A stretch of 64,000 nt of DNA. It comes from Methylotenera sp. (GTDB lineage Bacteria > Pseudomonadota > Gammaproteobacteria > Burkholderiales > Methylophilaceae). The position numbers and the translations under genes are program-made. A model generated the notes under the pieces. It saw only the letters and a program-made list of their open reading frames with translations. It did no database searches and was not told the origin of the DNA. Positions 32,146 to 42,320 of this stretch are shown here, piece by piece (position 1 is the first letter of the stretch; each line of letters opens with the position of its first letter). The stretch lies in the NCBI GenBank assembly GCA_020622105.1, contig JAHRYP010000001.1, forward strand, positions 125,194-189,193, given 5' to 3'.

Positions 32146-33372
32146 ATGAAAATTCTATATATCTCAGATGTTTATTTTCCACGTGTAAATGGTGTCTCAA
32201 CCTCTATACGCACTTTTGTTAAACAGATGCAAAGCTTGGGCCACGAGGTGCATTTGATTGCGCCCGAATATGCTGCTAGTACAGAAGATGAAGCCTGGAT
32301 AAGACGTATCCCCGCACGTAGTATCTACTTTGACCCTGAAGATAAATTAATGAAGTGGGGCGCTGTGATGCAAAGGCTGCCCGGGCTGCGCCGCGAAAAT
32401 TACGATCTTATTCATGTGCATACGCCTTTTGTTGCGCATTATCTGGGGCTCAGGCTTGCACGTGAGTTGAATGTGCCTTGCGTTGAAACTTATCACACAT
32501 TTTTTGAAGACTACTTGCATCATTATTTACCATGGATTCCCAAGCTGGTTGCGCGCGGTCTCGCACGCGCAATTTCCAAGCGTCAGTGTAATGCTGTAGA
32601 TGCGATTGTGGCGCCATCCACACCAATGCTGAGTGTGTTACGCGCCTATGGTGTAAAAGCTGCTGCCGAGGTAATACCTACCGGGCTGCAGGAGCATAGT
32701 TTCAAAGATGCAGATGGCAAAGCCTTTAGACTCAAGTATGGCATTCCATTAGAACGCCCGATGCTATTGTTTGTTGGGCGCGTGGCATTTGAAAAGAACA
32801 TCAGTTTTTTACTTGAAATGACGAAGGTGTTAATTAAACAACATCCGGATGCGCTGTTGGTTGTGGCCGGTCAAGGTCCAGCAGAGAAAAGCCTGCATAA
32901 GCTGGCTGCAGATCTTGGGCTGGATAACAATATAAAATTTATTGGCTACCTTGATCGCAATACCGAGTTGAATGCGTGTTATCAGGCGGCCGATATATTT
33001 GTGTTCTCCTCAAAAAGTGAAACACAAGGCTTGGTTCTGCTTGAAGCCATGGCGCAAGGTACACCAGTCGTTGCGATTGCTGAACTTGGCACTGCATCGA
33101 TACTTGTAGAAGGGAAAGGTGCGTTGATTGCACCGGATAACATCGAGCGTTTTGCAGACAAAGTGCATTACTTACTGAAGTATCCAGAAGACCGCTATGA
33201 ATTAGGCAAAGCGGCATTGAAATATGCCACAGAAAACTGGACTGCAAAATTACAGGCAGAACGTATGTTGCATTTTTATCATCATGTTAAAAGTGTGCAT
33301 CAGGCAAGCGATGAAAATACGCGGATTCCAATATCTTTAGCTGAAAGTAAACAGGTGAATGTTGAGTTCTAG
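32146..33372 (+). CDS. Glycosyltransferase family 4, SqdX/MgtA-like (possible glycolipid glycosyltransferase)
   Basis: MKILYISDVYFPRVNGVSTSIRTFVKQMQSLGHEVHLIAPEY; FVGRVAFEKNISFLLEM; SKSETQGLVLLEAMAQGTPVVA. Confidence 0.8.
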   Translation: MKILYISDVYFPRVNGVSTSIRTFVKQMQSLGHEVHLIAPEYAASTEDEAWIRRIPARSIYFDPEDKLMKWGAVMQRLPGLRRENYDLIHVHTPFVAHYLGLRLARELNVPCVETYHTFFEDYLHHYLPWIPKLVARGLARAISKRQCNAVDAIVAPSTPMLSVLRAYGVKAAAEVIPTGLQEHSFKDADGKAFRLKYGIPLERPMLLFVGRVAFEKNISFLLEMTKVLIKQHPDALLVVAGQGPAEKSLHKLAADLGLDNNIKFIGYLDRNTELNACYQAADIFVFSSKSETQGLVLLEAMAQGTPVVAIAELGTASILVEGKGALIAPDNIERFADKVHYLLKYPEDRYELGKAALKYATENWTAKLQAERMLHFYHHVKSVHQASDENTRIPISLAESKQVNVEF

Positions 33373-33528
33373 ATAGAGGATGAATTGAATTTTGCAATCG
33401 GAAATTTAAATAGCTGAGATAAATGATTGATAGCTAAAGATGGTAACCCCGTTTGTATAGTTGCATGATAGGCGAGTATAGTAGTCGGAATAGACATTAA
33501 TTGCTTTAACACGTAAGTAAGGAAAATT

Positions 33529-34011
33529 ATGTCAATCCATGTCGAGGCTATAAAGACGCTGTCTGCTGCTGATTATCGTATTATCGAAAAGGAGCATCAG
33601 TTGCTGGAGAAGTTTCTGAGTGATCTTAGAGATGCCTGTTCCTGCAGTAAGCAGGAAAACCTGCCGGACTGCAGTCGCTGCGATCATGAGAAGCAGACTT
33701 CATGTCAGGGGCGCTTACCTTCGTTTCTATATTACGTAATTGACCTCGCCGCTGATCATTTTGATCATGAAGAAGCCATTATGTTAAGCCGGCCTCACGT
33801 GACTGAAGACTATGAATATTTTCGTACGCACAAGCTTGCCCATGCTGAAATTATGCAAAAACTGAATGATCTGGTAGATGAATGCTTTGCATCGGATCGT
33901 GAAAGCAATACGGCTGAAATCTATATTCGGTTTTATGGAAAGCTTTCAAATATGTTTGAAGAGCATGACAGGTCTTTTGATGACCCGTTTATTTTATCAA
34001 CTAAAACTTAG
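33529..34011 (+). CDS. Hemerythrin-domain protein with Cys-rich insertion
   Basis: EKEHQLLEKFLSDL...ADHFDHEEAIM...HKLAHAEIM...FEEHDRSFDDPF with CSC...CSRC...C insert. Confidence 0.75.
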   Translation: MSIHVEAIKTLSAADYRIIEKEHQLLEKFLSDLRDACSCSKQENLPDCSRCDHEKQTSCQGRLPSFLYYVIDLAADHFDHEEAIMLSRPHVTEDYEYFRTHKLAHAEIMQKLNDLVDECFASDRESNTAEIYIRFYGKLSNMFEEHDRSFDDPFILSTKT

Positions 34012-34084
34012 ACCGGTTTGCTGCTCATGCCTGAACCTCATGGTTTAGGAGGTTGTTGCGTTACAGGCTTTCATTAAATGAATA

Positions 34085-35386
34085 TCAATTCAAATTACTC
34101 CAGGATAGCGGATCGAACGGCCGGCTCTGACGTCTGAGTTCATAATATAAACCGTTAGTTTCGTTACCGCCGCTATTGCCAACATAAGCAATTGCATCAC
34201 CGCTACGCACGCTATCGCCAGCCTGTTTCAACACGGCCTGATTGTTACCATATAGGCTCATGTAGCCACTGCCATGATCTACAATGATCAGGTTGCCAAA
34301 GCCCCTTAACCAGTCTGAGAACACAACACGTCCGCTCGCGACAGATCTCACTTCTGCCCCTTCACTGGCTCTGATGAACAGGCCCTTCCAAGAAATACCG
34401 CTATCTGCGCGGTTAGCGCCAAACCTGTTGGTGACGTCGCCGCGCACCGGCAGCCTTAACTTGCCTTTAAGTGCGGCAAAGTTGATGCCGGATAAGTCAT
34501 CACTAGGTAGCGCATTATTACTTGCCACTACTTCGTTACTAGGATTACTTGCTTCGTCTGAAGACGAATTATTATTTTTTCTTACCACAACTTTTTTGCT
34601 TGGCTTGGGTTTAGCCCTGGCGATTTGTGCCAGACGTGCGACCAGTTGTGCCAGCCGTTTTTCGTCACGGCTGAGTTTTTTAATCTCGCTGCGTTGGGCA
34701 GTAATCTGCTGTGAAAGTGACTTCACAACTTTAGATTTTGCAGCCTTTTGCTGCTGCAATGCCTGGCGCTCCTGAATCTGTTTATTTTTGAGGTCGGCTA
34801 CTTGCTGCAGGGCAGCAGCGGTTTCTTCATTCAGCCTGCTGATCTTTGTCAGGCTATCCTGCATTTGCCTGATAGTTTCAGCACGTGCTTTTGCAATATA
34901 TGAAAAGTAGTGCACGTCACGGGCAATCTGGCTAGGTTTTTCACTTTGTAGAATCATGCGCAGATAGCTTTGCTGGCCATACACATACTGCTGGTAAAGC
35001 TGGCCGCTTAGCAATTTCTGGTGTTGTGCCAGCGCTTGATTGGTAGCGTTTGAATCAGCCTGCAGTTTACTGAGTGTTTTTTTGTTTTCCTGCTGGCGCT
35101 GATTGATTTCATACAGCTTCTTATTGGCTTCACTGATGGCTATTTCGCTTTCTTTCAAAGCGTCCGCCGCATCTTTGTGCGCCTCCTGCGAGCTATTCAG
35201 CTCCTTTTTGAGCGACTCCAGACGTTCATGCACATCATTTAGCGTACGTTTTGTCTGTTCCGGTTTATTTTCAGCATATGCCACTGGCACATGCAGTAAT
35301 GCTGCGGCCATAAAGGCTGTGCATACGGCTGCTTGAAAGAAACGATATAGCCTCATTGAAATCAGGTGTTGAATCGGTTGCGTCAA
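34085..35386 (-). CDS. EnvC-like murein hydrolase activator (M23/LytM domain, coiled coil)
   Basis: Long coiled coil, then LRLPVRGDVTNRFGANRADSGISWKGLFIRASEGAEVRSVASGRVVFSDWLRGFGNLIIVDHGSGYMSLYGNN; upstream gpmI. Confidence 0.88.
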   Translation of the reverse strand: MTQPIQHLISMRLYRFFQAAVCTAFMAAALLHVPVAYAENKPEQTKRTLNDVHERLESLKKELNSSQEAHKDAADALKESEIAISEANKKLYEINQRQQENKKTLSKLQADSNATNQALAQHQKLLSGQLYQQYVYGQQSYLRMILQSEKPSQIARDVHYFSYIAKARAETIRQMQDSLTKISRLNEETAAALQQVADLKNKQIQERQALQQQKAAKSKVVKSLSQQITAQRSEIKKLSRDEKRLAQLVARLAQIARAKPKPSKKVVVRKNNNSSSDEASNPSNEVVASNNALPSDDLSGINFAALKGKLRLPVRGDVTNRFGANRADSGISWKGLFIRASEGAEVRSVASGRVVFSDWLRGFGNLIIVDHGSGYMSLYGNNQAVLKQAGDSVRSGDAIAYVGNSGGNETNGLYYELRRQSRPFDPLSWSNLN

Positions 35387-35388
35387 AA

Positions 35389-36942
35389 TCAGTTTTTAAG
35401 CTGTAACAAGTTTTTGCCTGTCATTTCTGCTGGCTGGGGCAGACCCATCATGTACAGCAATGTCGGCGCCAGGTCTGACAGTGCACCACTTTCGTTCAAG
35501 TCAGCGTGCCTGCCAATATAGATGAGCGGAACCAGATTGGTCGTGTGCTGAGTATGCGGCTGATTGTTTGTTACGTCATACATGAGCTCGGCATTGCCGT
35601 GATCCGCTGTAATCAGCACTTCCCCGCCTATGCTTTGCATGGCATTGACGACGCGTCCAATACAGATATCGAGAGCTTCCACCGCCTCAGTTGCCGCTTT
35701 TAAGTTGCCGGAGTGGCCAACCATGTCACAATTGGCAAAGTTACAGATAATGGCATTGTATTTTTTGCTGGTAATGGCTTCTTCCAGCCTGTCGGTTACT
35801 TCAAATGCACTCATTTCCGGTTGCAAATCATAGGTTTCGACTTTAGGCGATGGCACCAGAATCCTGTCTTCACCGGCAAAAACGGTTTCTTCTCCGCCAT
35901 TAAAGAAAAATGTGACGTGCGGATATTTCTCGGTTTCTGCGATGCGCAGTTGTGTTAAGCCGAGTGCTGATAAATATTCACCAAAGGTGTTGTTCACCTG
36001 CTGTGGCGGAAAAATTACAGTCGCTTTCGTTTCTTTTTTGTCATACATGGTGAGCGTGAAGTAACCAGCCAGTTTAGGCACATGGCGGCGATGGAATCCA
36101 TCAAACTCTTCAGCCAGCAGAGCATGAGTGAGCTGGCGTGCGCGGTCAGAGCGAAAGTTCATGAACACCACAAGGTCGCCATCTTCCAGCTTGATTGGGG
36201 CTTCGCCGGCTTTATGTATTGCCGTGGTTTTAACGAATTCATCATTCTCGCCACGCGCGTAGGCATCCTCTAAGCCTTTTGCTGCGCTTTCGGCAGTAAA
36301 CTCACCTTCACCTTCGGTAAAAAGTTTATAGGCAGCCTCAACGCGCGGCCAGCGTTTATCACGGTCCATGCCGTAAAAACGGCCGCTGATAGAGGCGATT
36401 TTGCCCACGCCTAATCTTGTGCATTCATTTTCTAGTGCTTCAATATAAGGTGCTGCGCTGACTGGAGGTGTGTCTCGTCCATCAAGAAAAGCGTGAACAT
36501 AAACTTTATGCAGGCCGAGTTTTGCCGCCATTTCTACCATGGCATGAATATGCGTCTGATGGCTATGCACGCCACCATCTGACAATAAGCCAAAAATATG
36601 TAAGGCTTTATCATTGTTTTTGATGTTGATTAGTGCAGGTTTTAACTCAGGATGCTCAAAGAACTCACCGCTGGCGATGTTGTTATTAATGCGCTCAAAA
36701 TCCTGAAATATGATGCGTCCGGCGCCGATGTTAAGGTGACCGACTTCTGAGTTACCCATTTGTCCATCCGGCAGCCCTACATAATGCTCTGAGGCGTTAA
36801 TCAGCGTATGCGGAAAATTTTTCCACAGCGCATCCAGGTTTGGTTTTTTTGCCTGGGCAATTGCGTTATCGCTGATTTCTTCACGGTAGCCAAAGCCATC
36901 TAAAATGAGCAGGCAGACAGGAGTGACATTAGTGGGTGACAT
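35389..36942 (-). CDS. gpmI: 2,3-bisphosphoglycerate-independent phosphoglycerate mutase
   Basis: LILDGFGYREEISDNAIAQAKKPNLDALW; GLPDGQMGNSEVGHLNIGAGRI. Confidence 0.96.
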   Translation of the reverse strand: MSPTNVTPVCLLILDGFGYREEISDNAIAQAKKPNLDALWKNFPHTLINASEHYVGLPDGQMGNSEVGHLNIGAGRIIFQDFERINNNIASGEFFEHPELKPALINIKNNDKALHIFGLLSDGGVHSHQTHIHAMVEMAAKLGLHKVYVHAFLDGRDTPPVSAAPYIEALENECTRLGVGKIASISGRFYGMDRDKRWPRVEAAYKLFTEGEGEFTAESAAKGLEDAYARGENDEFVKTTAIHKAGEAPIKLEDGDLVVFMNFRSDRARQLTHALLAEEFDGFHRRHVPKLAGYFTLTMYDKKETKATVIFPPQQVNNTFGEYLSALGLTQLRIAETEKYPHVTFFFNGGEETVFAGEDRILVPSPKVETYDLQPEMSAFEVTDRLEEAITSKKYNAIICNFANCDMVGHSGNLKAATEAVEALDICIGRVVNAMQSIGGEVLITADHGNAELMYDVTNNQPHTQHTTNLVPLIYIGRHADLNESGALSDLAPTLLYMMGLPQPAEMTGKNLLQLKN

Positions 36943-37098
36943 GATTTTTACCTTAAATATTTCGTATAAATTTATAGTCGCATTTCCACTATTTTAGCCT
37001 AATTACACGTAAAATCTGACTATAAATTTTAAGCGTGATAATGAACTTGATTTAAGTGTTATGCGCTGATAAGCGAATTCAATATTGAAAGGTGTTAA

Positions 37099-37512
37099 GT
37101 GGAATTTTTTAAAGAAAATGTTTTGTTAATCGGATTAGCCTTAGGTTCCGGCATTATGCTGTTATTGCCGTCATTCAAAAAAGGCGCAGGTGGAGTGCCT
37201 AATCTCGGTACGACTGAAGCGATTAGTCTGATTAACCGCAACAACGCCTTGGTGCTGGATGTCCGTGATGATGCAGAATTTGCAAGCGGTCACATCGTTG
37301 ATGCCAAGCATATACCTTTGGCTAAGCTGGCAGAGCGTTTGAATGAGTTGAATAAATATAAAGACAAGCCAATTCTGGTGAATTGCCAACGCGGTATGCG
37401 TTCGGCCAAGGCCTGTGACATTTTGCGCAAGGCTGAGTTTAAACAGGTAAATAACCTGCAAGGTGGCCTCGACGCATGGATAGCGGCAAAATTACCGGTA
37501 GTGAAAGCGTAA
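37099..37512 (+). CDS. Membrane-anchored rhodanese-like protein
   Basis: N-terminal TM, ALVLDVRDDAEFASGHIVDAKHIPLAKL...PILVNCQRGMRSAKA. Confidence 0.85.
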   Translation: MEFFKENVLLIGLALGSGIMLLLPSFKKGAGGVPNLGTTEAISLINRNNALVLDVRDDAEFASGHIVDAKHIPLAKLAERLNELNKYKDKPILVNCQRGMRSAKACDILRKAEFKQVNNLQGGLDAWIAAKLPVVKA

Positions 37513-37516
37513 TTGT

Positions 37517-37771
37517 ATGGCTAATATTGTGATGTATACCTCGGCAGTCTGTCCATATTGCATGAATGCAGAGCGTTTACTGGCAAGTAAGGGTGTGAAG
37601 GAAATCAACAAGATTCGCGTAGACCTGCAGCCTGAAAAACGTAATGAGATGATAGAAAAAACCGGTCGCCGTACCGTGCCACAGATTTTTATTGATGATC
37701 GCCATATCGGCGGTTTTGATGATTTGCGTGCACTGGATTTAGCAGGCGGATTAGATCCGCTATTGGCTTAA
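37517..37771 (+). CDS. grxC: Glutaredoxin 3
   Basis: VMYTSAVCPYCMNAERLL; RRTVPQIFIDDRHIGGFDDLRAL. Confidence 0.93.
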   Translation: MANIVMYTSAVCPYCMNAERLLASKGVKEINKIRVDLQPEKRNEMIEKTGRRTVPQIFIDDRHIGGFDDLRALDLAGGLDPLLA

Positions 37772-37877
37772 TACGACCTTGCAAGGACTCCTGAATAAAG
37801 TCTGCTAAAATAGCGGCTGATTTTTTGTAGTATATACATACCAACCTATTCAATTAACATTTTTTAAGTAGAACAAC

Positions 37878-38345
37878 ATGGCACAAGAAGACAACAACGC
37901 AGCACAAGAACAAGCACAGCAACCAGGCTTCGGCATCGAGAAAATTTACGTTAAAGATGCATCATTAGAAATTCCACATGCACCGCAAATTTTTACTGAC
38001 CGTACTCAGCCGCAAGTCAGTATCGAGTTGGGCAACTTTGCGCAGCAAATTGAAGAAAACGTATTTGAAGTTGCGATCAAAGTGACTGTGACTTCAAAAA
38101 TCGCTGATAAAACAGTATTTCTGGTAGAAGTGACACAAGCCGGTATTTTCCAGATCAGCAACGTACCAGTAGAAAATATTGAATTAATCGTAGGCATTAC
38201 CTGCCCGAATATTCTGTTCCCATATGCACGTGAAACTGTGTCTGATTTAGTTGTGCGTGCAGGCTTCCAGCCAGTGCTGCTGAATCCGATCAATTTTGAA
38301 GCATTGTTCGCGCAGCAAAAACAGCAAGAATCTGCTCAGGCTTAA
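37878..38345 (+). CDS. secB: Protein-export chaperone SecB
   Basis: IEKIYVKDASLEIPHAPQIF; CPNILFPYARETVSDLVVRAGFQPVLLNPINFEALF. Confidence 0.96.
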   Translation: MAQEDNNAAQEQAQQPGFGIEKIYVKDASLEIPHAPQIFTDRTQPQVSIELGNFAQQIEENVFEVAIKVTVTSKIADKTVFLVEVTQAGIFQISNVPVENIELIVGITCPNILFPYARETVSDLVVRAGFQPVLLNPINFEALFAQQKQQESAQA

Positions 38346-38366
38346 GTAGTCCGGCGCTTCAGATCT

Positions 38367-38822
38367 ATGTCTCGCTTCGCCAAAGCTTTAACTCTGCTCA
38401 TTACTCTAATGCTAGCGCCGGTTGTGGCGGTGGCATTAGAGTTCAAATCAGTCGCGGCACCTAAAGCTATTCTTTATGACGCCCCATCCAGTGCAGCCAA
38501 AAAGATTCTGCTGCTGAGCCAAGGTTATCCAGTTGAGATTATTGTTGATCTTGGCGAATGGCTGAAGGTGCGTGATGCGCAAGGCAGTATCAGCTGGATA
38601 GAGGCAAAACAGTTATCCGGCAAGCGCACGGTAATGGTGATTTCTGCCAATGCTGAAATGCGGTCGAGTGCTGATGCTGCATCAAGTCTGCTTGCTACAC
38701 TGGAAAAAGATGTTGTGCTGGAAATCGGCGATACCAAGCTGACTAATGGCTGGCTTAAAGTAAAACACCGTGACGGTATGACGGGCTTTATTTTAATTTC
38801 GTCTGTATGGGGATTTAACTAG
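38367..38822 (+). CDS. Periplasmic bacterial SH3-domain protein
   Basis: Signal peptide then two SH3b-like segments (ILYDAPSSAAKKILLLSQGYPVEIIVDLGEWLKVRDAQG). Confidence 0.75.
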   Translation: MSRFAKALTLLITLMLAPVVAVALEFKSVAAPKAILYDAPSSAAKKILLLSQGYPVEIIVDLGEWLKVRDAQGSISWIEAKQLSGKRTVMVISANAEMRSSADAASSLLATLEKDVVLEIGDTKLTNGWLKVKHRDGMTGFILISSVWGFN

Positions 38823-39863
38823 ATGGTTACTGATTCAGATTTTAAAACGTATTCAGCTATTAAAACTAAAGATGCAAAAATAGCGGTACTGGGTGCCGGG
38901 GCATGGGGTACCGCGCTCGCCATGAATCTGAGTCAGCGTCATCGTGTTTCGCTATGGGCGCGTAATGCAGGCCATGTTTCCGGCATGCGTAAAGCACGCG
39001 CCAATCCTTTATATCTGGGTGATTTTAAATTCAATGACCAGTTGTCGGTTGAAGATAACTTGCAGACGGCGCTTGATGGTGCTGATTTGATTTTATCCGT
39101 AGTGCCGACCGCCGGCTTTCGCGGTATGTTAAAAGACATCAAAGCGCTGGGTTCTACCTTGCCCATTATTTGGGCGCACAAGGGTCTGGAACCTGAGTCT
39201 GCTAAATTGCCTTATGAAGTGGCGCTGGAAGAATTAGGTAGTGTTCACAGATGGGGTGCGTTATCCGGCCCTAGCTTTGCCGCTGAATTGGTACGCGGTT
39301 TGCCAACAGCAATTACATTGGCTGCCAATGATAAAGAGTTCTCTAATGAGGCTGCCCAGTTGATTCATGGAGCTAATCTGCGTGTTTACAACACGACAGA
39401 CGTGATTGGTGTTTCTGTAGGCGGTGCTGTAAAAAATGTAATGGCGATTGCTGCCGGTATTTCTGATGGCATGGGTTTTGGTAACAATGCACGTGCCGCC
39501 ATGATCACGCGAGGCCTGACTGAAATGACGCGTTTTGGCGTGGCATTAGGTGCTAAAACCGAATCATTCATGGGGTTGGCTGGAGTGGGTGATTTGATAT
39601 TGACCTGTACCGGCCAATATTCCAGGAACCGTGAAGTTGGCTTGCAGCTGGCAAGTGGCAAAAGTCTGGCAGACATTCTGCAAGGTCTGGGGCATGTTGC
39701 CGAAGGCGTGAATACTGCGCGTGAAGTAATGCGCCGTGCTGATAGCCTTGGTGTCGATATGCCGATTACCTATGAAGTGAATCAGGCACTGACGCATGGC
39801 AAGAGTGCGCAGGATGCCGTGATGGACTTATTAGGTCGTGATCAAAAGCCGGAAGGCGTTTAA
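38823..39863 (+). CDS. gpsA: Glycerol-3-phosphate dehydrogenase [NAD(P)+]
   Basis: IAVLGAGAWGTALAMNLSQRHRVSLWAR; GLAGVGDLILTCTGQYSRNREVG. Confidence 0.95.
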   Translation: MVTDSDFKTYSAIKTKDAKIAVLGAGAWGTALAMNLSQRHRVSLWARNAGHVSGMRKARANPLYLGDFKFNDQLSVEDNLQTALDGADLILSVVPTAGFRGMLKDIKALGSTLPIIWAHKGLEPESAKLPYEVALEELGSVHRWGALSGPSFAAELVRGLPTAITLAANDKEFSNEAAQLIHGANLRVYNTTDVIGVSVGGAVKNVMAIAAGISDGMGFGNNARAAMITRGLTEMTRFGVALGAKTESFMGLAGVGDLILTCTGQYSRNREVGLQLASGKSLADILQGLGHVAEGVNTAREVMRRADSLGVDMPITYEVNQALTHGKSAQDAVMDLLGRDQKPEGV

Positions 39864-39963
39864 ACGCAAGTAGTATTGCTTTTTTATCGCACTAATCTCT
39901 CGGTTTTAACTGTTTTAATTAGTAATAATGCCCTCGTGGCTAGTTTTTTGCGGTTAGAGACTT

Positions 39964-40428
39964 TTAACTGCCGCCCTCAAACCCGATCTGCCGCCATGCT
40001 TCATATAGTAATACGGCAGCTGAGTTTGATAAATTCAGGCTGCGGCTGTTAGGTAGCATCGGTAGGCGTACACGATGTTCAGGGCTGAATTCCGCACGAA
40101 TTTCTTCCGGTAAACCGCGTGTTTCCGGGCCGAATACAAATACATCGCCCTTTTCAAAAGTAATGTCTGCATGGCAGGTGCTGCCTTTGGTAGTGAGTGC
40201 AAACATGCGCTTTCCAGCTAAAGCCGCTTTACATTCTGCCCAATTTTCATGTACCTGCAAACTTGCATATTCGTGATAATCCAGACCGGCACGTTTAAGC
40301 TGTTTGTCTTCCAGTGAAAAGCCAAGTGGTTTTACCAGATGCAGATTTGCACCGGTATTGGCGCATAGTCTGATGATGTTGCCGGTATTCGGCGGTATTT
40401 CCGGTTCAAATAAAACAATTGTAAACAT
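39964..40428 (-). CDS. trmL: tRNA (cytidine(34)-2'-O)-methyltransferase
   Basis: [64 protein letters not shown]. Confidence 0.93.
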   Translation of the reverse strand: MFTIVLFEPEIPPNTGNIIRLCANTGANLHLVKPLGFSLEDKQLKRAGLDYHEYASLQVHENWAECKAALAGKRMFALTTKGSTCHADITFEKGDVFVFGPETRGLPEEIRAEFSPEHRVRLPMLPNSRSLNLSNSAAVLLYEAWRQIGFEGGS

Positions 40429-40449
40429 ATGAGCACTTCTATAAATTTA

Positions 40450-41169
40450 TCAGTGAGGTCTGGGGAGTGTTCTTGCAATCACCCAGCATTCTACATGTGC
40501 CGCTCCCGCTTGTTTTAAAGTTTTGGCTAATTCATTCAAGCTGGCACCTGTGGTCATCACGTCATCAACCAGCGCAATGTTAAGTCCTTGCAGGTTTTTA
40601 TCACACTGAAAAACGCCCCGTATGTTTTTGATACGTTCTTTTAACGGCAGGCTAGCTTGCGGTGGTGTAAGTCTGGTGCGCTGGCATGAAGTAAAGTCGA
40701 GTTTTATTTGTCTGTGCTTGCTGATAAGACGTGCAATTTCCAATGCCTGATTAAAGCCGCGCTGTTTAAGGCGTTCGTTATGCATCGGCATCGGCATGAT
40801 CAGGTCTGGTTGCGTATGATTATTCGGGGCAGCATCAAGCAAGTTTTTGATAAATAAAGACGCAAATGTATCTGCCAGATGCAGAGACTCTTTGTATTTA
40901 TAGTGTTGTAGCAGCCGGTCCAGCGGATAGTCATAGCTGAATAAGGCACGTGTCGCATCAAAGCTGGGTGCAGATTGCAGGCAATGACCGCAAATGTGGC
41001 CATCTGACAGCAGGCCGCATTGCGGACACTTTGGTGCGATATGCCAAGGTAAACTTTGCTGGCAATCACTGCAAAGTCCATATTCTCCACCTTTGTGGTT
41101 AGCGCATAGCATACAAGCTTGCTGCAGGATGGAATTGAAAATATGCTTAAATTTTAATCTATTGTTCAA
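40450..41169 (-). CDS. ComF family phosphoribosyltransferase-like protein
   Basis: CxxC zinc-finger motifs, NIALVDDVMTTGASLNELAKTLKQAGAAHVECWVIART. Confidence 0.88.
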   Translation of the reverse strand: MNNRLKFKHIFNSILQQACMLCANHKGGEYGLCSDCQQSLPWHIAPKCPQCGLLSDGHICGHCLQSAPSFDATRALFSYDYPLDRLLQHYKYKESLHLADTFASLFIKNLLDAAPNNHTQPDLIMPMPMHNERLKQRGFNQALEIARLISKHRQIKLDFTSCQRTRLTPPQASLPLKERIKNIRGVFQCDKNLQGLNIALVDDVMTTGASLNELAKTLKQAGAAHVECWVIARTLPRPH

Positions 41170-41172
41170 AAT

Positions 41173-41202
41173 TTGCAGGGCTTTTTGTTGACAAGGTATA
41201 AT
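41173..41202 (+). promoter_or_regulatory. Candidate bio operon sigma70 promoter (TTGCAG-18 bp-TATAAT)
   Basis: TTGCAG at 41173-41178, TATAAT at 41197-41202, upstream of bioB. Confidence 0.5.
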
Positions 41203-41282
41203 GCAAAATATTCAATAAGTTATCAAACCAGCGATATCCCGGATTTAAATCCGGTGCTAACGTTGTAAATAAGGAAACGCAC

Positions 41283-42320
41283 ATGCTTGAATCGGCAACA
41301 ACATCACCGGTAGCTTCCAGTAACGAGGCTGTCATCAATACTGATCATCTTAAAGCCAATTTAGACAAATCATGCACGCCAAAAACAGTTAATCGCTGGA
41401 GCGTTGACGACATTGTCGCATTATTTGAGTTGCCGTTCAGCGATTTGATGTATCGCGCGCAAACCGTGCACCGTGAAAACTTTGATCCGAATGCGGTTCA
41501 GGTCAGCACTTTGCTATCAATTAAAACCGGTGGCTGTTCAGAGGATTGCGGTTATTGCCCGCAGGCAGCGCGTTATCATACCGAGGTTGAGAGCGAACCG
41601 TTAATGGCATTGGATGATGTAGTTGCCGCCGCCAAAGAAGCTAAAGATAACGGGGCCAGCCGCTTCTGTATGGGTGCAGCATGGCGTGGCCCGAAACAGC
41701 GTGACCTGGAACCAGTGCTGAGAATGATTGAGGAAGTGAAAGCTTTGGGTCTGGAGACCTGCGCTACTTTGGGCATGTTGAAGGAAGGTCAGGCTGAGCA
41801 GTTGAAAGAAGCCGGACTTGATTACTACAACCATAATCTGGACACAGCGCCGGAGTTCTATGGTGAAGTGATTACGACACGTACCTATCAAGACCGCTTG
41901 GAGACACTGGAGCGCGTACGTAGCCAGAACATTCACGTTTGCAGTGGCGGCATTATCGGGATGGGTGAGTCACGCAACCAGCGCGCTGGTCTGCTGGCGC
42001 AACTGGCTAACATGGAACAGCCGCCTGAGAGCGTACCGATTAACTTGCTGACTCAAGTTGAGGGCACGCCTTTGCACGGTACTGAAGAGTTAGATCATCT
42101 GGAGTTTGTGCGCACGATTGCAGCGGCACGTATTACGATGCCAACCAGCTATGTGCGCTTATCAGCGGGTCGTCAAAGTATGAGTGAAGGTACGCAAGCG
42201 ATGTGCTTTCTTGCCGGTGCTAACAGCATTTTCTACGGTGAAAAACTGTTAACTACAGGTAACCCGGAAGCCGATACGGATAAGCAGTTGTTTGCAAAAC
42301 TTGGTATCAACAAAATTTAA
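41283..42320 (+). CDS. bioB: Biotin synthase
   Basis: [24 protein letters not shown] (CxxxCxxC radical SAM motif). Confidence 0.96.
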   Translation: MLESATTSPVASSNEAVINTDHLKANLDKSCTPKTVNRWSVDDIVALFELPFSDLMYRAQTVHRENFDPNAVQVSTLLSIKTGGCSEDCGYCPQAARYHTEVESEPLMALDDVVAAAKEAKDNGASRFCMGAAWRGPKQRDLEPVLRMIEEVKALGLETCATLGMLKEGQAEQLKEAGLDYYNHNLDTAPEFYGEVITTRTYQDRLETLERVRSQNIHVCSGGIIGMGESRNQRAGLLAQLANMEQPPESVPINLLTQVEGTPLHGTEELDHLEFVRTIAAARITMPTSYVRLSAGRQSMSEGTQAMCFLAGANSIFYGEKLLTTGNPEADTDKQLFAKLGINKI

